A stretch of DNA of 64,000 nt from Arthrobacter sp. MYb213 (GCF_002979915.1 NZ_PCQA01000001.1:434001-498000), one strand, 5' to 3'; positions 17,224 through 27,107 are shown, numbered from the stretch's first letter. Numbers and translations are program-made. Notes: generated from the sequence alone by a model not told the origin.

Positions 17224-17584
17224 GCAGCGGCACCTTTCTAGATATACAACAGAAGTTCCATCCGGCGAACCGGTGGAGAGTCAAGCCAAACTTAAATTAT
17301 AGACACCCATGAATCGGGCGGCACCATCAGACACAGCAATCCCCGGTGACTTCGGCCCAATCTCACATCTATGAAGAACGTGAAATGTTATCTAATGTCA
17401 CCGGGGATCGCGATCGTACTGCGTCGTTTCGAACGCAATGCTACTGCATCACGATGAGGCGCTATCCCCCAGCCTAACCGTTTACCCACCCCGACTGTCA
17501 ACCATAAGATGACTACAATCTTCATCAAATATTTACATGTCAAAGGCTAGATTCGTGATAACGAAGAACTTCCAAGAAGGACGA
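17224..17584. other. Spacer with 12-bp inverted repeat
   Basis: 361 bases without a gene between the amidohydrolase and ppm. ATCCCCGGTGAC (17339-17350) is exactly mirrored by GTCACCGGGGAT (17397-17408), enclosing 46 AT-rich bases. A TATAAT on the minus strand at 17296-17301 probably belongs to the ppm promoter. The hairpin could end the amidohydrolase transcript or be a structured RNA. Confidence 0.5.
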
Positions 17585-19195
17585 TTACGCTGTCGGCTCA
17601 TTTAGTTGATCCAGCTGATCGAACAGCAGAACACCGGCACGTACGGTACGCAAACAGGTAGGAATTTCCTGATCAACCACCGGCAGCATCGGCGTTCCGG
17701 CTCGCGCATCGGTACTCCACGAACTAATCCGCTCATCGGGGGTTTGGATGGCCAGTTCGGAGGCACTCCAGATCGCGAACGTTGCCGGAGCACCAATCAG
17801 CAGCTGCCCAGCGAAGGGATTCATCTCCCCCATTGCGCGGTACGTCGAACGAGTTTGTCCCATAAACCCGGCTCGAGCCGAAATTCGACCGGCCTCATTG
17901 CTCATGCTCATGGCGGCGCGCACCACGGCCCAACCGTTGACTTCGGTCACCGGAGCGTCTGAACCGAGAACCAATGGAACGCCGCTGGAGAGCATCGCGG
18001 AGAGATTGTTCATCGTTGCCGCGCGTTCACCCAAGCGTTGCTCGTACATGCCTTCAGACCCGCCCCAGAGGGCATCAAAGCCAGGTTGCATGGAAACAGT
18101 AATCGAATAGCTCAGCAAGCGCGCACGGGTGGCCTCGTCAACCATCTCGGCATGTTCTAAACGGTGCCGGGCAGCTTGCAATTTAGCGACGCCAATCTGT
18201 TCGGCTGCCCCATCAAATCCGTCAAGTAACAAGTCCAACGCTGCATCCCCAATGACATGGAAGGCTGCTTGGATTCCCTTGCTCGAGCAGGCGACCAAAT
18301 GCGCGGTGATTTCTTCGACGCTCAAGTAAGCCAGTCCGCGGTTGCCGGCATCATCGGCATAATCTTCGCGGAGCAGTGCCGTGCGCGAACCGATCGAACC
18401 GTCGACGCACAGATCTCCACCCAAGCCAAGTACTCGGCCCTGGGGGAAGGAACGAATTAGTTCCTCCGCAGCGGCTTCTTCCTGAACTAACTCGCCCCAG
18501 TAGGCATACACCTGAGGAAGGTTCGCTTGATCAGCGGCTAGTAACTGGTCCAACGCTTCGCGGCCCTCAAGGTGTGGCGCTGCCATTTCCACAACAGTCG
18601 CAAAACCGCGAGCCGCGTAGTGTTCTAAAGCCACGCGCTGGAATTCTTCAACCCCAGGACCTTCGGCCAGCAGTGCTTGGCGCACCTGATCATGCTCAGC
18701 ACCGCGCACCACTCCGGAGGCAACTGAACCTAAACCTAAGCGGTCTAATAGTTCACGGTTGACCAGAGCACTGTGTACATCACGGCGTGCAAGGTAATAC
18801 GGCCGGCCGCCGGCAGCTGAACTCAAATCAGTTTCGCTCGGCAGGCTCGAATCCACCCAGGTGGTTTCATCCCAGCCCTGGGCAATGATGACCGATTCTG
18901 CACCTTTGGCCCGGGCCGAGAGCAGTTCAAGCAATTGACTGCTCGAAGAAGCTGTACCCAGGTCCGCTCCCCCAAGGTTTCGGCCCAAGGCGGCTAGGTG
19001 CGTGTGCGATTCAACGAATGCTGGGGTAATCAACGCACCAGCAAGATCAATGACCTCGTCTGCCTTCTCTACATATCGCTCGGCGGCTTCTTCACCGCCA
19101 AGCCACGCGACGGTATCCGAATCAATAAGTAGCGCCGTTGCGAAGGGGTCAGCGGCCGAATAGATAGTTCCATTGCGATACAAGGTAGTTGCCAC
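17585..19195 (-). CDS. Amidohydrolase family protein (YtcJ/NfdA type)
   Basis: A 536-residue metal-dependent hydrolase of the Amidohydro_3 group. The metal motif is ESHTHL (about 62-67); FHVIGDAALD and RLEHAEMV supply later His ligands; GSDAPV near residue 420 supplies the catalytic Asp. The fold starts with the usual YRNGTIYSAADP strand pair. These enzymes cleave amide or formamide bonds in varied substrates; this one cannot be assigned. The gene is monocistronic in appearance, 36 bases after helY. Confidence 0.85.
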   Translation of the reverse strand: MATTLYRNGTIYSAADPFATALLIDSDTVAWLGGEEAAERYVEKADEVIDLAGALITPAFVESHTHLAALGRNLGGADLGTASSSSQLLELLSARAKGAESVIIAQGWDETTWVDSSLPSETDLSSAAGGRPYYLARRDVHSALVNRELLDRLGLGSVASGVVRGAEHDQVRQALLAEGPGVEEFQRVALEHYAARGFATVVEMAAPHLEGREALDQLLAADQANLPQVYAYWGELVQEEAAAEELIRSFPQGRVLGLGGDLCVDGSIGSRTALLREDYADDAGNRGLAYLSVEEITAHLVACSSKGIQAAFHVIGDAALDLLLDGFDGAAEQIGVAKLQAARHRLEHAEMVDEATRARLLSYSITVSMQPGFDALWGGSEGMYEQRLGERAATMNNLSAMLSSGVPLVLGSDAPVTEVNGWAVVRAAMSMSNEAGRISARAGFMGQTRSTYRAMGEMNPFAGQLLIGAPATFAIWSASELAIQTPDERISSWSTDARAGTPMLPVVDQEIPTCLRTVRAGVLLFDQLDQLNEPTA

Positions 19196-19231
19196 GAGTT
19201 ATTTCCTTTACTCTCTGAACATTGCGGTTGA

Positions 19232-22057
19232 TCAGAGGACGTTGGAGTAGGCGACGACGCCACGCTTGACGAGGTCCACTGCTTGGCGCGCGGACTTCAC
19301 CAGCTGGACCGGGAGGTCCGTGTTCTTGCCAAATTGATCTAGGGTGTCAATGACCTGCTTAGCCCAGCGCACAAAATCTCCAGGGGCCATGTCTGAACCG
19401 CGCAGTGAGCTGTTCAGCGAGGATCCGCGGGACCACTTGTACATGGGCCAGATCAGGCCAGCTTCCGGTGGCGCCGTTTGGTTCAGCGACATAGCTTCTT
19501 CGGCGTCCGAGAGTTTGCCCCAGATATTTATTGTCTGAGTCCAAATATCGCCAACACGAACCGTCGGCATCTTAGGATCTGGACGGTCATAGTCACGCCG
19601 GCCCTGGTAGACCAGAGCCGCGACCACTGCGCAGAGTTCTTCGGGATTAAGACCGTTAAGTTTACCGGTTTCTAGTACCTGGCTGGTGAGCAAATCACGT
19701 TCACCATAGATCCGGCGCAGTCGGCGGCCGGAGTCGGTAATCTCGTAATCTTCCCCGTCATTGCTCGGCACTAGGTACTCAAAGAGCTCGAGCACCTTAC
19801 AGACTTTATCGAATTCTGTGGCGATGGTATTGGTGCGTCCACGGATGGCTCGGCGGGCCTTATCCGTATCTTTCTTAAGCTTCCAATACCTATCGGCCCA
19901 GCGCATATGTGCGTCACGGTCAGAACAGGCGTGGCAAGGGTGCTCTTTCATCGCTTCACGCAGCGTAGCGATCTCCCGTTCGAAGGAGTCCGCCCCCTCA
20001 AAATTAAAGCTCGGTGCATCCTGTCGAGGTGGGCGCTGCTCCTCAATCGCAGCACGTAAGGAGGCTGCCAGCGCGCGTCGTTCCTTGGGGCTATTGCCGG
20101 TGAACCCCTTGGGGATGCGAATGCGTGAAACAATTTCCAGCGGTCCATTCAGATCTTCCACCGAAATTCGGCGCAGCTGACCTTCTTCGGTGAGCACGGT
20201 GTGCCGGGGATTGTAGAGCGACTCGTCCAATGCCACGATCACGCCACGTCCGAAGCGCCGCGCGCCGGGCAGGTCGATAACATCTCCGCGAATCACTGAC
20301 TGCAATGAAGTTTCAGCCGCCGAGCGTCGCAACGTCTTGCGATCTTTTGCTGAGCGTTTCTCCGCTTCGGAGATGTTGCGCTGTAGTTGAAGGTATTCGC
20401 GGAAGTCCCCCACGTGGCATTCCATGGATTTTTCGTATCCAGCCAGGGATTCTTCGCGCGAACGAACCTGACGCGCCATGCCAACTACCGAGCGGTCCGC
20501 TTGGTACTGCGCAAAGGAAGATTCAAGAATCTGTCGTGTCTGCTCACGTCCAAACTGAGCGAGCAGATTGGTAGACATGTTGTAGGTCGGGCGGAAGGAC
20601 GAATTCAACGGATAGGTACGTCGCGAGGCCAGACCGGCTAATGCCTCTGGTTCAATATCCGGATTCCACAGCACTATGGAGTGGCCCTCTACGTCGATTC
20701 CTCGTCGTCCGGCACGCCCGGTGAGTTGGGTGTACTCCCCCGAAGTGATCTGCACATGGGATTCGCCGTTAAATTTCACCAGTTTTTCAAGCACCACAGA
20801 GCGCGCTGGCATGTTGACACCCAAGGCGAGGGTCTCGGTAGCAAAAACCACCTTGATCAGATTTCGTGCAAATAGATCTTCCACGATTTCTTTAAAGATT
20901 GGCAACAGGCCAGCATGGTGACTAGCAAAACCACGTACTAAACCGTCACGCCAAGACCAGAATTCTAAGACGTCGAGGTCTTCACTGGGGATCCGGTGGG
21001 CCAGCTCATCGAGTACCTCGGCGATCTGGCCTGCTTCTTCGTTGGTCGTCAGCCGCAAGTCTGCCATGGCGCACTGCTGGACCGCCATATCGCAGCCCTT
21101 ACGCGAAAAGATAAAGAAAATTGCGGGGAGAAGTTCGGCTTTTTCCAACCGCGAAATGACATCGCGGCGGCTCACTCGCAGGCTTTGGCCTGGACCCTGG
21201 GCTCGACCACGTTGTGGTCCTCTCCCGCCTCGGTGTGGGCGCCCAGCCGGGCGGTGCCCGCGCACGAGTTTGCGCAGTTCTGGATTCACACTGATTTTGG
21301 CGTCTTCATCGGCGGCTTGCTCGAAAGCGACGTCTTCGGAAAACAAATCAACGAGCTGCGGGCCAACCATGACATGTTGGAAAAGTGGCACCGGGCGATG
21401 CTCAGAGACGACGATGTCGGTTTGTCCGCGGACAGTATCTAGCCATCCACCAAACTCTTCGGCGTTCGATACGGTGGCTGAGAGCGATATGGTCTGCACG
21501 TTGGACGGAAGATGGATGATGACTTCTTCCCAGACTGCACCGCGGAACTTATCGGCCAGATAGTGCACCTCATCCATGATCACGTAGCCCAGGCCGTCAA
21601 GGGTTCTTGAATCGGCGTAGAGCATATTACGTAGCACCTCGGTGGTCATCACGACCACCTGCGCCTCGCTGTTGATCGAGGTATCGCCGGTGAGTAGACC
21701 CACCGTTTCCGCTCCGTAGCGTTTAACCAATTCGGAGTACTTCTGATTACTCAACGCTTTAATTGGCGTCGTGTAGAAGGCCTTACGGTTCTCCTGGATT
21801 GCTTGGTAAATGGCGAATTCGCCTACAACGGTTTTACCGGCTCCGGTAGGTGCCGCTACGAGGACACTATGTCCCTTTGCCACTGATTGGCAGGCTTGGG
21901 ACTGGAACTCGTCGAGACTAAACGACATGCTGGCGCGGAAGTCAGGCAAATAGGTGCCGCTCTCGACCTGTCGCGCCTTGGAATTCGCGTATCGTTCCGC
22001 GGGTGAAGTCACTATCGGCCGTTCACTTTCTGGAACGGGGTTGCCGTTCCGAAACAC
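19232..22057 (-). CDS. helY: Ski2/Mtr4-like DEAD/DEAH RNA helicase HelY
   Basis: A 941-residue superfamily 2 helicase. Walker A APTGAGKT is near residues 69-76, the DEVH box around 165-168, SAT follows, and motif VI QLTGRAGRRG is near 440. An Arg/Gly-rich insert (about residues 268-297, RGHRPAGRPHRGGRG) sits before the second RecA domain and probably touches RNA. The C-terminus is the DSHCT domain of Ski2-type enzymes. In actinobacteria helY lies downstream of tatAC beside the Pup genes, as here. GTG start; 15 bases after tatC. Confidence 0.92.
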   Translation of the reverse strand: MFRNGNPVPESERPIVTSPAERYANSKARQVESGTYLPDFRASMSFSLDEFQSQACQSVAKGHSVLVAAPTGAGKTVVGEFAIYQAIQENRKAFYTTPIKALSNQKYSELVKRYGAETVGLLTGDTSINSEAQVVVMTTEVLRNMLYADSRTLDGLGYVIMDEVHYLADKFRGAVWEEVIIHLPSNVQTISLSATVSNAEEFGGWLDTVRGQTDIVVSEHRPVPLFQHVMVGPQLVDLFSEDVAFEQAADEDAKISVNPELRKLVRGHRPAGRPHRGGRGPQRGRAQGPGQSLRVSRRDVISRLEKAELLPAIFFIFSRKGCDMAVQQCAMADLRLTTNEEAGQIAEVLDELAHRIPSEDLDVLEFWSWRDGLVRGFASHHAGLLPIFKEIVEDLFARNLIKVVFATETLALGVNMPARSVVLEKLVKFNGESHVQITSGEYTQLTGRAGRRGIDVEGHSIVLWNPDIEPEALAGLASRRTYPLNSSFRPTYNMSTNLLAQFGREQTRQILESSFAQYQADRSVVGMARQVRSREESLAGYEKSMECHVGDFREYLQLQRNISEAEKRSAKDRKTLRRSAAETSLQSVIRGDVIDLPGARRFGRGVIVALDESLYNPRHTVLTEEGQLRRISVEDLNGPLEIVSRIRIPKGFTGNSPKERRALAASLRAAIEEQRPPRQDAPSFNFEGADSFEREIATLREAMKEHPCHACSDRDAHMRWADRYWKLKKDTDKARRAIRGRTNTIATEFDKVCKVLELFEYLVPSNDGEDYEITDSGRRLRRIYGERDLLTSQVLETGKLNGLNPEELCAVVAALVYQGRRDYDRPDPKMPTVRVGDIWTQTINIWGKLSDAEEAMSLNQTAPPEAGLIWPMYKWSRGSSLNSSLRGSDMAPGDFVRWAKQVIDTLDQFGKNTDLPVQLVKSARQAVDLVKRGVVAYSNVL

Positions 22058-22072
22058 ATATTTAGAGGGGCG

Positions 22073-22924
22073 CTAGACCTCGGTGCTAGGGGTATCGATC
22101 GAGGAGGCTGACCCGGCTGCCATGTTTTCGTTGGCAGCGTCTTGTTCCGCCTGTTTCTTGGCGCGTTTTTTATCGTTGATATAGCAGAACAGTGTGGCTG
22201 CCGCGAAGGTGAGGAAGAGCGGGCCTGCGAGGGCGAACATGGTGATTGCGTCGCCACCTGGAGCTGCCATGGCTGCCACCAAGGCGATGATGAACACCGT
22301 GATGCGCCAATTTTTGAGAATCACCTTAGAAGGCAGCACACCAACCATGTTTAGCCCGACCATCAGTACTGGTACCAACATGGCTAGGCCGAAGGCGAGC
22401 AGCAGGCGGAAGATAAAGGGCAGGTAGGTGTCGATGGTGAAGAGTGTTTCGGAGTTTGCCGCAGCAAGGCTCACGAAGAATTGCAAAGCAAAGGGCAACA
22501 CGAAGTACGCCATAGCTATGCCAAAGAGGAAGAGCGGTGCGGCTACCGCAGCGAAGGAGTAGCTGAGCCGGCGTTCCTTCTTTTTCAATCCCGGAATGAT
22601 GAATGCCCAGATTTGATAGATCCAGACCGGAGACGAAGCGACCACACCAACAAAAATGGCTACCTTAAGCATGATGTCAAAAGGTGACATCACGGAGGTA
22701 TAGGTGATCGACCCACCTGCGGCACGTACCGGTTCGATGAGCAACGCCAAGAGCTCGTCGTAGAGGAAGAACCCGCCTACGGTGCCTATCACTAGGGCGA
22801 TCAACGACTTAAAGAGTCGGTTACGAGCCTCAATCAGGTGAGATTTGAGGGACATCCGCCCCTCGGCGTCTTTAGACCGCGACTTCTTTTTAGTGCGCGG
22901 TTCTTTATCTTTGCTATTTACCAC
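22073..22924 (-). CDS. tatC: Twin-arginine translocase subunit TatC
   Basis: Receptor subunit of the Tat pathway for export of folded proteins. It is 283 residues with six membrane helices and the N-terminal signature MSLKSHLIEARNRL at about 24-37, which recognises the twin-arginine signal. Charged tails at both ends are normal. It follows tatA by nine bases. A Tat lipoprotein (the TAXI protein near 42 kb) is encoded in the same window. Confidence 0.96.
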   Translation of the reverse strand: MVNSKDKEPRTKKKSRSKDAEGRMSLKSHLIEARNRLFKSLIALVIGTVGGFFLYDELLALLIEPVRAAGGSITYTSVMSPFDIMLKVAIFVGVVASSPVWIYQIWAFIIPGLKKKERRLSYSFAAVAAPLFLFGIAMAYFVLPFALQFFVSLAAANSETLFTIDTYLPFIFRLLLAFGLAMLVPVLMVGLNMVGVLPSKVILKNWRITVFIIALVAAMAAPGGDAITMFALAGPLFLTFAAATLFCYINDKKRAKKQAEQDAANENMAAGSASSIDTPSTEV

Positions 22925-22933
22925 TGAAGAGGT

Positions 22934-23146
22934 CTACGAGTTGTTCTTTTCATTGGGATTAGGCTCGTTGACGGTACCGTCAACAGTTTCAGGCTTGTCG
23001 TCGTCTTTCATCTGACGAACCTCAGACTTAAAAATACGTAGCGACTGGCCCATCGAGCGTGCCAGCCCTGGAAGCTTCGGCGCACCGAAAAGCAGCAGTG
23101 CCAAAACAATAATGATGACCAAGTGCCATCCCTGTAAACCACCCAT
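22934..23146 (-). CDS. tatA: Twin-arginine translocase subunit TatA
   Basis: Pore-forming Tat subunit, 70 residues: one N-terminal membrane helix (about 6-20), the [21 protein letters not shown] amphipathic helix and an acidic tail. The order tatA-tatC-helY downstream of pafBC is conserved in actinobacteria. tatB is not next to it, as is usual in this phylum. Confidence 0.95.
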   Translation of the reverse strand: MGGLQGWHLVIIIVLALLLFGAPKLPGLARSMGQSLRIFKSEVRQMKDDDKPETVDGTVNEPNPNEKNNS

Positions 23147-23178
23147 GTGATTTCCCTTCTCTCAAACTTAAGTCTACG

Positions 23179-23538
23179 TCAGAACAGATTCAGATCGCGC
23201 ATGTTTTGCGCCTGTCCCCTATTACTGCGACGGGCCACACGTTTGACCCGACGTGCCTCAATTCGCTCAGCCTTACCAAGGTGGCGTAACTCGGAAATTT
23301 CTTCCCGATCTCCATGTGTCGCATCGGTTCCGTGCGGGTAACGTCGAACCACCGGTTCATAAGCCACCACCGTTCCAGGTTTGGCAAATTCCCCGCTGAT
23401 ATGGTCCGCCGCATCAGAGGCGCTGTCGAGCACGGACATGGCTCGACGGAACAGACGGAACCCTGCAAGCACCGCCAAGAGCAGTGTCGCGAGAATCAGC
23501 ACGGTCCATAAGAGAACCCAAAACCACCAAGGAAGCAT
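23179..23538 (-). CDS. Hypothetical single-pass membrane protein
   Basis: 119 residues: an N-terminal helix (MLPWWFWVLLWTVLIL and on to about 27) and a basic cytosolic tail with RIEARRVKRVARRSNRG. It starts three bases after pafBC stops, so it is probably co-transcribed with pafBC and tatAC. I do not recognise a family; similar small proteins occur between pafBC and tatA in related genera (recalled). Confidence 0.7.
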   Translation of the reverse strand: MLPWWFWVLLWTVLILATLLLAVLAGFRLFRRAMSVLDSASDAADHISGEFAKPGTVVAYEPVVRRYPHGTDATHGDREEISELRHLGKAERIEARRVKRVARRSNRGQAQNMRDLNLF

Positions 23539-23541
23539 CTA

Positions 23542-25545
23542 TCAATCCTCATACATTCTGATAGCGTCGTCCAACCATTTCTCCACGCGTTCGCGTGTAG
23601 CGTCAGGACCGACAACAACAATCTTACCGCCGTGGCGAGCAACCCATGGAGCAGCCACCAGGTGGTCGGAAAGTCGAACTTTTGCTAAGTGACCTGATTC
23701 AACCTTGGATTGAGACCATGCTATCGGGTTGAAAGCCTCAATAACCGCCACGGCTTCGGCAGCTACGTAAAATTCAACTTCTAGATCATCACTGTTTGCC
23801 GAATAGCTGAAATCAAGATTCTCATTGTCCTGATGACGTTCGCCAAGAACAAATGTTTCCTCGGTGAGTTTCACGTCGAGAACACGGTCCACGCGGAAGG
23901 TAAGGATGGCTTCTCGCTTGCGGCACCACGCACGTAAGTACTGCACGGGCCCGTCCTCGATCAGCCTAATCGGTTCAATCTCACGTCGTTGATGAGTCTG
24001 GGATTTCGCCGAGTAGTAATCTATGTCTGCCACTACATTGCCCCGTAGCGCCTGAATTAGCTGGGCAGGAGTGTCGTGCTCACGTACCTGGGTCAGCGCA
24101 AAACCGAGCGCCCCGTTCCAACCATCAAACCGTGCCACGGCCGCATTGATTTTTTGTAGCGCGCTGCGCAAGACCTCGCGGTGTTCAAAGGCCGGGATGC
24201 TGTCTAAAGCGTTCAGGCCACCGAGCACTGCCACTGCTTCCAAGGGAGCAAGCTTTTGCGGTTCGGCAAGGAACGCGGCGTTGGTGATGGTGACTTCATC
24301 CGAGTCGAGGTCTCCATCATTGACGTTGATCAGTTCATCGTGTTGCCCATTGGGCACTCCACACATCATGATCATTGCCAGTTCATCGCGAACTTTGGCT
24401 TGGGTCATCGAATAACGTTCACAAAGTTCGCCAATCGTCACCGAACCCTGGGCAACAACATATTGGATCATGTCGATATTACGCATGACCTGTTGGGCCG
24501 TCGAGCTACGTCCTAGGGCGCGATGTGGCTTGAACTTGACGTCTTTGAGCGCTGGAAGCTGTGGAATATCGTGCTGTGCTGCCCGGGCGTCTTTGAGGGT
24601 TTTAGCCACCTGTAACGCCAATTCGCTCGGCTGCAGGACCTTGACTGCAGGGCCAAAACTGGCCAATTCTGCGGCGAATGAGTGTTGGTCTGCGTAACCA
24701 ATATTCAGGGTGGATGAGCCACGAGTACCGTTGATAGCTTGAGCGCGCAAAGGCGTTGCCGAGTCATCGAGCAGTTCTACGACTGCTAGGTGACCAGGAT
24801 TTCGCAGATCAAAATCTTGGAGCACTTCGGTCATTGAAAAATCTTGCGGACGCGGGCGGTATCCGGTGTTGGAAGCACCCTCACGCCGTACCTGAATGGT
24901 GAAGTGACCTTGCAGCCGGTTCAGCCGGAACACGCGTTGGGCCTGGCGGTTATGATCCCACCCGGTGAAGTACCAATTGCCGAAGCGCTGTCCGATCCCC
25001 CACATATCCACAACACGTTTAGTGATATTTCCTTGGGCATCTTCATAATCAAACTTCAGTGTTTTCTTATTAAAGACCGCAAGTGCGCACGCTTTAAAGT
25101 TTGGATCATCCACCGAGAGACGTGGCAGCATGGCTCCGGTGTAGGGGGCAATACTGGCATTGTTGCTCTGGTTGCCGGTAATCCGCGCGGCAGCACTCAA
25201 GGCCAGAGCCTGGACTTTGGAGTCCTTCCAGAGACTTGCGGCCAAGGCGATCATGGAAGATTCCGCCACGGAGAAGTCGATGGCCGGCAGGAACCAGTCG
25301 CTGGTATCGATCCGGTAATAAGGAACATCGTCAATAACCTCGGTGATCAGCCGCAGACCGAACTCGTTGCGGATGTCATCCTTAAGCCGTTCGATGGCCT
25401 TGTCACGCGCTTCGGTATTCCCTGTTGGATTGAGGTAGTCACCGATACGCTCGGCACTAAACCGTCGTTCGGTGGTTGCCAAGGCGTAGATGAGGCTTGT
25501 TAGGCGTTCGGCCTTGCTCGGTCCGTCAGTCTGCTTTATGCTCAC
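23542..25545 (-). CDS. pafBC: Fused PafB-PafC WYL-domain transcriptional regulator
   Basis: A 667-residue fusion of two HTH-WYL proteins. The first copy has an HTH around residues 12-75 and a WYL domain with YFTGWDHNRQAQRVFRLNR near 193-211. The second has an HTH near 355-400 (VTIGELCERYSMTQAKVRDEL) and a WYL domain with QYLRAWCRKREAILTFRVDRV. PafBC activates the DNA-damage response independently of LexA in mycobacteria, and the fused form is known from Arthrobacter. A terminator separates it from the FKBP gene upstream, so it likely has its own promoter. Confidence 0.93.
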   Translation of the reverse strand: MSIKQTDGPSKAERLTSLIYALATTERRFSAERIGDYLNPTGNTEARDKAIERLKDDIRNEFGLRLITEVIDDVPYYRIDTSDWFLPAIDFSVAESSMIALAASLWKDSKVQALALSAAARITGNQSNNASIAPYTGAMLPRLSVDDPNFKACALAVFNKKTLKFDYEDAQGNITKRVVDMWGIGQRFGNWYFTGWDHNRQAQRVFRLNRLQGHFTIQVRREGASNTGYRPRPQDFSMTEVLQDFDLRNPGHLAVVELLDDSATPLRAQAINGTRGSSTLNIGYADQHSFAAELASFGPAVKVLQPSELALQVAKTLKDARAAQHDIPQLPALKDVKFKPHRALGRSSTAQQVMRNIDMIQYVVAQGSVTIGELCERYSMTQAKVRDELAMIMMCGVPNGQHDELINVNDGDLDSDEVTITNAAFLAEPQKLAPLEAVAVLGGLNALDSIPAFEHREVLRSALQKINAAVARFDGWNGALGFALTQVREHDTPAQLIQALRGNVVADIDYYSAKSQTHQRREIEPIRLIEDGPVQYLRAWCRKREAILTFRVDRVLDVKLTEETFVLGERHQDNENLDFSYSANSDDLEVEFYVAAEAVAVIEAFNPIAWSQSKVESGHLAKVRLSDHLVAAPWVARHGGKIVVVGPDATRERVEKWLDDAIRMYED

Positions 25546-25580
25546 GTGCCTACCCTAACGAACTTCCGCACTGATCTATG

Positions 25581-25643
25581 ACTTTGAAGACAAGGAAAGC
25601 CCCAAGATTTGCCAAATTGCAATCTTGGGGCCTTCTTCAAAGT
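25581..25643 (-). terminator. Nested hairpin terminator after the FKBP gene
   Basis: Inner stem CCCCAAGATT / AATCTTGGGG (25600-25609 with 25621-25630) is framed by an outer stem ACTTTGAAGA / TCTTCAAAGT (25581-25590 with 25634-25643). It follows the FKBP stop immediately on the minus strand. Confidence 0.85.
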
Positions 25644-25644
25644 C

Positions 25645-26040
25645 TTACTTGGTGCCCATCAGGTCAACCACGAAGATCAATGCCTCGTTAGGTGCGATAG
25701 CACCAGGAGCACCCTGCTCACCATAGGCGAGGTGGGAAGGAATCTCTAGGCGGCGGCGTCCGCCAACCTTCATTCCCAACAGTCCCTGGTCCCAACCCTG
25801 GATGACCATGCCGACGCCCACTGGGAAGTCGAGGGTCGAGCCACGGCCCCATGAAGAGTCAAACTCTTCGCCGGTGGACCATGAAACGCCCACGTAATGA
25901 GCCTGCACGGTGGTGCCCGGGGTGACTTCTGCGCCGTCACCCTCGATCAGATCATTGATGACCAATTCGGTAGGTGCATCGGTGCCTGGGAAATCAATTT
26001 CAGGCTTGGTGCGCTCGTAATTACGTTCTCCAAAAGACAT
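25645..26040 (-). CDS. FKBP-type peptidyl-prolyl isomerase, cytosolic
   Basis: 131 residues forming a single FKBP domain: VQAHYVGVSWSTGEEFDSSW at about 45-64, GVGMVIQGWDQGLLGMKVGG, then RRLEIPSHLAYGEQGAP. It speeds cis-trans isomerisation of prolyl bonds. No signal peptide, so it acts in the cytosol. It lies 16 bases after a second, lipoprotein-type FKBP gene and the two look like an operon placed between pafA and pafBC. Confidence 0.93.
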   Translation of the reverse strand: MSFGERNYERTKPEIDFPGTDAPTELVINDLIEGDGAEVTPGTTVQAHYVGVSWSTGEEFDSSWGRGSTLDFPVGVGMVIQGWDQGLLGMKVGGRRRLEIPSHLAYGEQGAPGAIAPNEALIFVVDLMGTK

Positions 26041-26056
26041 GTTTATGGCCTTTCTG

Positions 26057-26989
26057 TTACTTGCTGGTAGTTACCTTGTCTAATTCTACGTAAAAGACCA
26101 GTGGTCCTGCAGGCTGACCCGGCTGCGGGTTCTTGCCGTAGGCCATATCGGCAGGAATGCTGAGCAAGACCTTGCTGCCTTCCTTCAAGCCCTTAAGACC
26201 TTCAAGCCATCCCTTGATGACGCCGCCGGACATCTTCATTTCGAACCCCTTGTCCGAGCCGAAGTTGCCATCAAACTTCTTGCCGTCTTCCCAACGCACG
26301 CCGTGGTAGTGAACGCTGGCGCTGGAAGTATCGGTGGTTGCCGGTCCGGTACCTTCTTCAAGAACATCAACCGCTAGGCCTGCAGGAGCCTCAGTGTCCT
26401 TAGGGATGCTGATCGCTGGATCGCCCTTACCGGTCTTTACGGTAGGTAGCTTGCCCTCGTCCTTCAGCTTCTTGACCTCGTCCTGGCTCAACGCCTTGCT
26501 GGCGCTGACCGAATCAGCGATCTTGATGACGATCAGGCGCTCGGCACGGGAACCAGCCTCTGGTTCCTTCATGGTTCCGTCTGGCTGCTGCACTCCATCG
26601 ATGGCGGCGTAAGCAATCCAGTCGCCCACCTGGGACTTGAGCAGAGTGTCATACAGTGCCGGCATCTGTGTCTTAAGCGATTCATCGACCGGCATCGGGG
26701 TGGTGGAACCGGTGAAATTCTCGTTGGTCAATTTACCGTCGATGGTCTTGTAGAGGCCCGACTGAATGTCGATAGTGTCGCCATCTTTGATGTCCGCACC
26801 ATTACCCTCAACGACGGTGACCGCTTCTTCTTTATCGGTCAACAAAGGGGCGTCGAAGCTGACCTCTGGTGCGGTCTGCTCGTCAGCCGCCGGCTTTACA
26901 TCAACTTTGCTTAGTGAGGTGGTTCCTGACCCACAAGCGGTCAGGGCCAATACGGACGCGGTTACGCAAACTGCCAAAACTTTTCGCAC
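26057..26989 (-). CDS. FKBP-type peptidyl-prolyl isomerase lipoprotein
   Basis: 310 residues. A lipoprotein signal peptide ends in the lipobox LTAC (Cys19), so the protein should be anchored outside the membrane. The C-terminal half is an FKBP domain (VHYHGVRWEDGKKFDGNF, then GGVIKGWLEGLKGLKEGS, then PADMAYGKN). The N-terminal half, including GDTIDIQSGLYKTIDGK, looks like a second, degenerate FKBP-like region. Likely a folding helper for exported proteins. A perfect palindrome lies upstream at 27075-27093. Confidence 0.9.
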   Translation of the reverse strand: MRKVLAVCVTASVLALTACGSGTTSLSKVDVKPAADEQTAPEVSFDAPLLTDKEEAVTVVEGNGADIKDGDTIDIQSGLYKTIDGKLTNENFTGSTTPMPVDESLKTQMPALYDTLLKSQVGDWIAYAAIDGVQQPDGTMKEPEAGSRAERLIVIKIADSVSASKALSQDEVKKLKDEGKLPTVKTGKGDPAISIPKDTEAPAGLAVDVLEEGTGPATTDTSSASVHYHGVRWEDGKKFDGNFGSDKGFEMKMSGGVIKGWLEGLKGLKEGSKVLLSIPADMAYGKNPQPGQPAGPLVFYVELDKVTTSK

Positions 26990-27074
26990 GAATCTTCTTT
27001 CCGATAAGAACTAATGGTTCTACTACACGCACCGGGACGGGACCCGGTCGCAACGATCTGCATCTAGCTTAGGG

Positions 27075-27093
27075 GTATTTACTGTGTAAATAC
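27075..27093. promoter_or_regulatory. Perfect palindrome in the pafA-FKBP spacer
   Basis: GTATTTAC-TGT-GTAAATAC, an exact 8+3+8 inverted repeat in the gap upstream of the FKBP lipoprotein gene and just past the pafA stop. There is no T run on the pafA side, so an operator is as likely as a terminator. Confidence 0.4.
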
Positions 27094-27107
27094 TTGTTTT
27101 CAGCTGG

